Translations under genes and position numbers: made by a program
Notes under the pieces: generated by a model
Database searches by the model: none
What the model saw: only the letters and a program-made list of their open reading frames with translations
What the model was told of the DNA's origin: nothing
In this document: positions 60,662 to 64,000 of the stretch, in pieces
How positions within the stretch are numbered: position 1 is the first letter of the stretch
How the letters are laid out: every line of letters begins with the position of its first letter
Source of the DNA: Corynebacterium ammoniagenes DSM 20306
Lineage (GTDB): Bacteria > Actinomycetota > Actinomycetes > Mycobacteriales > Mycobacteriaceae
Assembly (NCBI RefSeq): GCF_001941425.1
Contig: NZ_CP009244.1
Location: forward strand, 2,726,186 to 2,790,185
DNA: 64,000 nucleotides
Reading direction: 5' to 3'

Positions 60662-61261
60662 CTAGTTCACCCGTGGGACACGGATAATGGTAGTCCCGTG
60701 CACTACTTCAACCGTGGCTTTTCCGCCGCCGGCTTTTTTAATATCTGCTGCATCACGCGCTAATTCTTCGTGCACGGATTCGCCCTTCATGGCGATCATT
60801 TCTCCGCCACGGCGCACGAGCGGCAACGACCACTTGGCTAGTTTGCCCAGCGGCGCGACTGCGCGGGAGGTGACAATGTCCGCACCAGCCACAGCTTTTT
60901 TCACCGGGCCTTCCTCCGCGCGCCCGCGAATCACGGTTACATTATCTAGCTCAAGCGCATCAACGACTTCTTGCAGAAAGACCGACCGCTTCAGCAGTGG
61001 CTCGATCAACGTGATTTTCAGATCTGGCCGAGCAATCGCTACGGGGATGCCGGGCAGCCCAGCGCCTGATCCGACATCGACGACAGTGGCTCCTTGGTCC
61101 ATGACCTCAGTGATTACTGCACAGTTGATGAGGTGGCGATCCCACAACCGTGGGACTTCCCGTGGCCCAATAAACCCGCGAGTAGAGCCATCCGTGGCGA
61201 GCAAATCATGGTATTTCTCCGCCAAAGGCAGACGGTCTTTGAATACTTCCGACGGCTCCAC
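60662..61261 (-). CDS. rsmG: 16S rRNA m7G527 methyltransferase RsmG (GidB)
   Basis: A 199-residue SAM methyltransferase that methylates G527 of 16S r[19 protein letters not shown], the SAM loop [16 protein letters not shown] and [15 protein letters not shown] are typical. GTG 61261 has AAGGAG eight bases upstream and is my choice; a GTG at 61285 would add eight residues without a ribosome site. Confidence 0.95.
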   Translation of the reverse strand: MEPSEVFKDRLPLAEKYHDLLATDGSTRGFIGPREVPRLWDRHLINCAVITEVMDQGATVVDVGSGAGLPGIPVAIARPDLKITLIEPLLKRSVFLQEVVDALELDNVTVIRGRAEEGPVKKAVAGADIVTSRAVAPLGKLAKWSLPLVRRGGEMIAMKGESVHEELARDAADIKKAGGGKATVEVVHGTTIIRVPRVN

Positions 61262-61328
61262 GCAGGCAACTCCTTGGTCAAACACACAAAAATGACTAAT
61301 TAAATAATTGAAAAATGATGAGATCTAA

Positions 61329-61362
61329 AAAGCGTCTGGAATTAAAATATCCCAGACGCTTT
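61329..61362 (-). terminator. Terminator after yidC
   Basis: AAAGCGTCTGG (61329-61339) pairs with CCAGACGCTTT (61352-61362). The minus strand continues with TTTTTAG. It separates yidC from rsmG. Confidence 0.88.
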
Positions 61363-61390
61363 AAAGTATAAAGGCTAAAAATTGCTCAGC

Positions 61391-62374
61391 CTAGTTATTG
61401 CCCTGCTTACGCTGCTTTTTGGTGCGAGTATCACGCTTGCGTGCGCCTGGCTTTGGAGCGGTCGTGCGCTTGAGCTCGATCTTTGCCTGCTCCGCCTCTT
61501 CTTCTTCACGATCCATCTTGGCGTTGACCATACGGGTCTGGACGAAGGTCCACACAGTGTTAGCCAGCATGTAGAACAACAGACCAATAGGCCAGATAAA
61601 GCCCGAGATAACCAGCATGCCGGGCATGACCCACAGCATCATCTTGGACATCATAGCCATCTGCTGCTGCATCATCTCCGCATTTTGACCCTGCGGTGCT
61701 TGAGTCTTACCAGCAGCACGGCGAGCTTCCTGGCGATCCAGGGAGGTACGGGCGTTGAGGTGAGTCAAAGTCGCAATGACGATAATCAACGGAACGATAA
61801 TCACGGCAGCCTGGAAGGTGGTGACATCGTGCAGAATCGGTGAGTTCAAACGCAGGTTGGCTACCAGTGGAACGCCAAAGAACTCCGCGTCTAGGTAGGA
61901 CTGCACCTGCTCAGGGTTGAAGAAGTAGTTGCCAATGGAGCGGTTTTGCTCAATGGACATGGGCTCACCGGCTGGGTGGCCAATGCCACCAGCCACGGAC
62001 ACCGTGCGGTCAAAGGAACGCAGAACGTGGAACAGACCAATAAACATTGGAATCTGCGCCACCATCGGCAAGCAGCCTGCCATCGGTCGGACCTTGGCGT
62101 CCTTGTAGACCTTCTGCATTTCTTCTGCTTGCTTGGTCTTGTCATTGGCGTACTTGGTACGCACTTCTTGCAGCAGTGGCTGCAGCTCCTGCATCTTGCG
62201 CTGTGAACGCAAGGAGCTCAGGGTTGGCTTGACCATGATGGCCTTTAGGGTCCACGTCAGCAAAACAATGGCTAGGATCCAGGTCAGACCCGCGTTGGGG
62301 TCCAGCACTAGACTCAACAGCCAATGCCAGCAATACAGCACGAATGAAATCGGCCAATAAATAAAATTAAGCAC
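61391..62374 (-). CDS. yidC: Membrane protein insertase YidC
   Basis: A 327-residue insertase of the YidC/Oxa1 family with five helices. WTLKAIMVKPTLSSLRSQRKMQELQP carries the conserved hydrophilic-groove arginine, and GCLPMVAQIPMFIGLFHVL and MLANTVWTFVQTRMV follow. The C-terminal tail is strongly basic (RKRDTRTKKQRKQ), as expected for ribosome contact. The start is a GTG. Upstream are yidD, rnpA and rpmH on the same strand. Confidence 0.96.
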   Translation of the reverse strand: MLNFIYWPISFVLYCWHWLLSLVLDPNAGLTWILAIVLLTWTLKAIMVKPTLSSLRSQRKMQELQPLLQEVRTKYANDKTKQAEEMQKVYKDAKVRPMAGCLPMVAQIPMFIGLFHVLRSFDRTVSVAGGIGHPAGEPMSIEQNRSIGNYFFNPEQVQSYLDAEFFGVPLVANLRLNSPILHDVTTFQAAVIIVPLIIVIATLTHLNARTSLDRQEARRAAGKTQAPQGQNAEMMQQQMAMMSKMMLWVMPGMLVISGFIWPIGLLFYMLANTVWTFVQTRMVNAKMDREEEEAEQAKIELKRTTAPKPGARKRDTRTKKQRKQGNN

Positions 62375-62410
62375 TGGGGATGGGTTTCCTCAACTGATCG
62401 ATTAAATGTG

Positions 62411-62686
62411 TTACTTCTTCGGCACCGGGTCAAACCCGCCCGGATGCCACGGACCGCATTTGACCAGCCTAGCCGCAGCTAAACCAGCTCCGCGCACCGC
62501 GCCATGAATAGAAACCGCTTCCAGCGCGTAGGCACTGCATGTTGGTTCGAAGCGGCAAGTTGACACCGTCTTAAGCGGGGACACGTGCTTTTGATAGAAG
62601 CGTACCGCTTTTACCAATGGTTTCGCTGCGCCACGAGGCTTAGGAATTTCTTCGCCTTCGGAATTGAAATATCCATCGCCGCTCAT
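62411..62686 (-). CDS. yidD: Membrane protein insertion efficiency factor YidD
   Basis: A 91-residue protein. RFYQKHVSPLKTVSTCRFEPTCSAYALEAVSIHGAVRGAGLAAARLVKCGPWHPGG is the full YidD signature with its three cysteines. It aids insertion of membrane proteins with YidC. The ATG abuts the stop of rnpA. Confidence 0.95.
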   Translation of the reverse strand: MSGDGYFNSEGEEIPKPRGAAKPLVKAVRFYQKHVSPLKTVSTCRFEPTCSAYALEAVSIHGAVRGAGLAAARLVKCGPWHPGGFDPVPKK

Positions 62687-63055
62687 TTAGGAACTCTTTT
62701 CAAGTTTCTTGCGAACTCTGTGCACTGCAGAGCGAAGATCTTTTTCCAAATCTGCGCTGCTGGCTTGAGCACTCGCCGGCAATGCCCGAATGACAATGTC
62801 CCAGGTCGGAGGTATCTCATGGGTTAGGTCCATGCACACATGCCGAAGCCGTCGGGACGTGCGGTGTCGAATAACTGCATTCCCAACGGCTTTAGAAACA
62901 ACCAAGCCGAACCGCGGACCAGTGGTCACGAGTTCGGCTTCAGTAGTGGTGTCGTATGCATGCACGACAACAGTGTGTGACCCCACGCGACGCCCACGTT
63001 TGATTGTCCGGCGAAACTGCGCCGGAGACGTGAGCTTAAATTGAGTGGGAAGCAC
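62687..63055 (-). CDS. rnpA: Ribonuclease P protein component
   Basis: A 122-residue basic protein that works with the RNase P RNA in 5' processing of t[47 protein letters not shown] (the RNR-type signature in its actinobacterial form) are present. The GTG start is four bases after the rpmH stop. Confidence 0.95.
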   Translation of the reverse strand: MLPTQFKLTSPAQFRRTIKRGRRVGSHTVVVHAYDTTTEAELVTTGPRFGLVVSKAVGNAVIRHRTSRRLRHVCMDLTHEIPPTWDIVIRALPASAQASSADLEKDLRSAVHRVRKKLEKSS

Positions 63056-63058
63056 GAA

Positions 63059-63202
63059 TTAAGCAGTCAGCTTAGCGCGACCCTTCTTGCGGCGAGCCGC
63101 AACGATTGCGCGACCCGCACGGGTGGACATGCGAGTGCGGAAGCCGTGCTTACGAGCACGACGACGGTTATTTGGCTGGAATGTACGCTTTCCCTTTGCC
63201 AC
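63059..63202 (-). CDS. rpmH: 50S ribosomal protein L34
   Basis: A 47-residue, highly basic protein: [20 protein letters not shown], then [21 protein letters not shown]. This is the universal L34 sequence. The start is a GTG with GAGGAGA about six bases upstream. It is the first gene of the rpmH-rnpA-yidD-yidC run and faces the dnaA/oriC region. Confidence 0.97.
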   Translation of the reverse strand: MAKGKRTFQPNNRRRARKHGFRTRMSTRAGRAIVAARRKKGRAKLTA

Positions 63203-63628
63203 GATATTCTCCTCTAGGTTTCACCGGGCTAGGTACACAAGGCACACCGAGCCCGTATTAAAAAATTTACAAATGTGGGTAGTTAACGTTTCACCACCAG
63301 TGAAGACTCTCCCGACTGCGCTGTTCAAAGCGCTTTTCGGTGAGCACTTGGCACACGGGGCAAGACACATACTCACGCACAGCCATATTGCTGCGATAGA
63401 CCATGACAGATTACGTGATTTGACCTGCTTTAAACAAATCGACACACAGGGGCACCCGAAATTACAAAGATGTTTTTACCTGCTGGATAAAGGCACTTTC
63501 ATGGGGTCATCCTGCGAGCTTGACTGCTGAAGATTTTGACACGATTTTCCTTTCGCGCCAAAAGCGAGCTCGGGAAGATACTCCACTAGACAGAGGGTTC
63601 AAAAACCGGGTAAACATGAGTAATCAAC
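63203..63628. other. rpmH upstream region
   Basis: About 425 bases holding the rpmH leader and promoter. I see no gene here; long open frames on the plus strand are the opposite strand of rpmH and its leader. Confidence 0.6.
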
Positions 63629-63783
63629 TTATTCACAGTCTCGGCGAGAATGTGAATAACTCTCAATTTAGACTTTAGACTTTTCGAATTATCGCAGGTA
63701 AACGCAATGACTAGGGCTATTGGGAGTTATCCACACCCATAGACTAGGCTGTGGATAACCAATCTTTTCACACCTGTGGATAA
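63629..63783. other. oriC: oriC-side cluster of DnaA boxes
   Basis: Five DnaA boxes in 155 bases: TTATTCACA (63629-63637), TGTGAATAA (63651-63659), TTATCCACA (63727-63735), TGTGGATAA (63750-63758) and TGTGGATAA (63775-63783). Both orientations occur. With rpmH upstream, dnaA should begin just beyond the window; the remaining ~220 bases are its probable promoter/leader and further origin sequence. Confidence 0.88.
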
Positions 63784-64000
63784 CTCTGTGGACTACAAGG
63801 TAGTTGCCGAATTCCGACTGTGGAAAGTTCAGTGAGAAAATGGAATTTAGCTGTTGATGGATAAATTACAAGTTCTCCCGCGACTGGAGCTAGCACCAGC
63901 ACTTTAGTGCAGAATGTGATCTGGCCAACAATCGCGCAGCGGGCGAGAGCCTGCCTTTTTATTTCTGTCCGTTTCCTATCTCAATGCAAAGGGCTTTGGT

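Noticed and set aside
63087..63530. A 147-codon plus-strand frame over rpmH
   Set aside because: It is the antisense of rpmH and its leader; rpmH itself is unmistakable.

Overview
The window is a chromosomal segment of a Corynebacterium-type actinobacterium, ending at the left edge of the replication origin. The evidence is gene content and order: rpmH-rnpA-yidD-yidC-rsmG-parA-parB at the right end, preceded by cwlM, trxC, trxB and sigM, a MurJ protein fused to a kinase-like domain, and a cluster of DnaA boxes just before the (off-window) dnaA. GTG/TTG starts, strong Shine-Dalgarno sites, BrnFE, AdhA and a bifunctional TrpCF fit the same genus. I cannot assign a species from sequence alone.

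Layout. 1-5.2 kb: aromatic-acid catabolism (a FAH-RraA fusion protein running off the left edge, an MHS-type transporter, a 3-hydroxybenzoate 4-monooxygenase-like flavoprotein), with two related operator-like palindromes. 5.3-10.1 kb: two tandem YhgE/Pip membrane proteins. 10.1-12.4 kb: a DJ-1/PfpI protein facing an FMN reductase and a luciferase-like monooxygenase. 12.8-28.3 kb: an aromatic amino-acid block, with 2-keto-acid decarboxylase and aromatic aminotransferase in one operon, a divergent PucR regulator, a TrpXYZ-like ABC importer, and trpEGDCFBA behind a classical Trp-codon attenuator. 28.3-32.9 kb: a cation/dicarboxylate or amino-acid symporter, an SdpI-like protein, adhA, a long structured intergenic region and a small lipoprotein. 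33-36.2 kb: an FNR-like regulator, a CxxC metal chaperone and a P1B-type ATPase whose CPx motif is CPG; the latter two each have a perfect FNR box at the same distance from the same -10-like hexamer. 36.2-41 kb: BASS-type transporter, small conserved protein, brnFE, algH, cca. 41-47.4 kb: Nudix-DUF6049-MurJ, the conserved cell-envelope cluster. 47.4-54.2 kb: arginase-family hydrolase, old-yellow-enzyme/MerR pair, YceI, VOC protein, aminopeptidase N. 54.3-64 kb: sigM-trxBC, cwlM, GNAT protein, parB-parA-rsmG-yidC-yidD-rnpA-rpmH and the start of oriC.

Seven parS-like sites (five with the complete 14-bp core, two with one or two mismatches) are scattered over 8.8-52 kb, as expected for the ParB loading zone beside oriC. 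One sits in the middle of a 42-bp palindrome that should also act as a bidirectional terminator.

The parts I consider most worth following up are the FNR-like/CxxC/CPG-ATPase module with its duplicated promoter architecture, the FAH-RraA fusion beside a hydroxybenzoate hydroxylase, the decarboxylase/aminotransferase/PucR/importer block next to the trp operon, and the parS-terminator hybrid. Most of the remaining genes are ordinary core genes.
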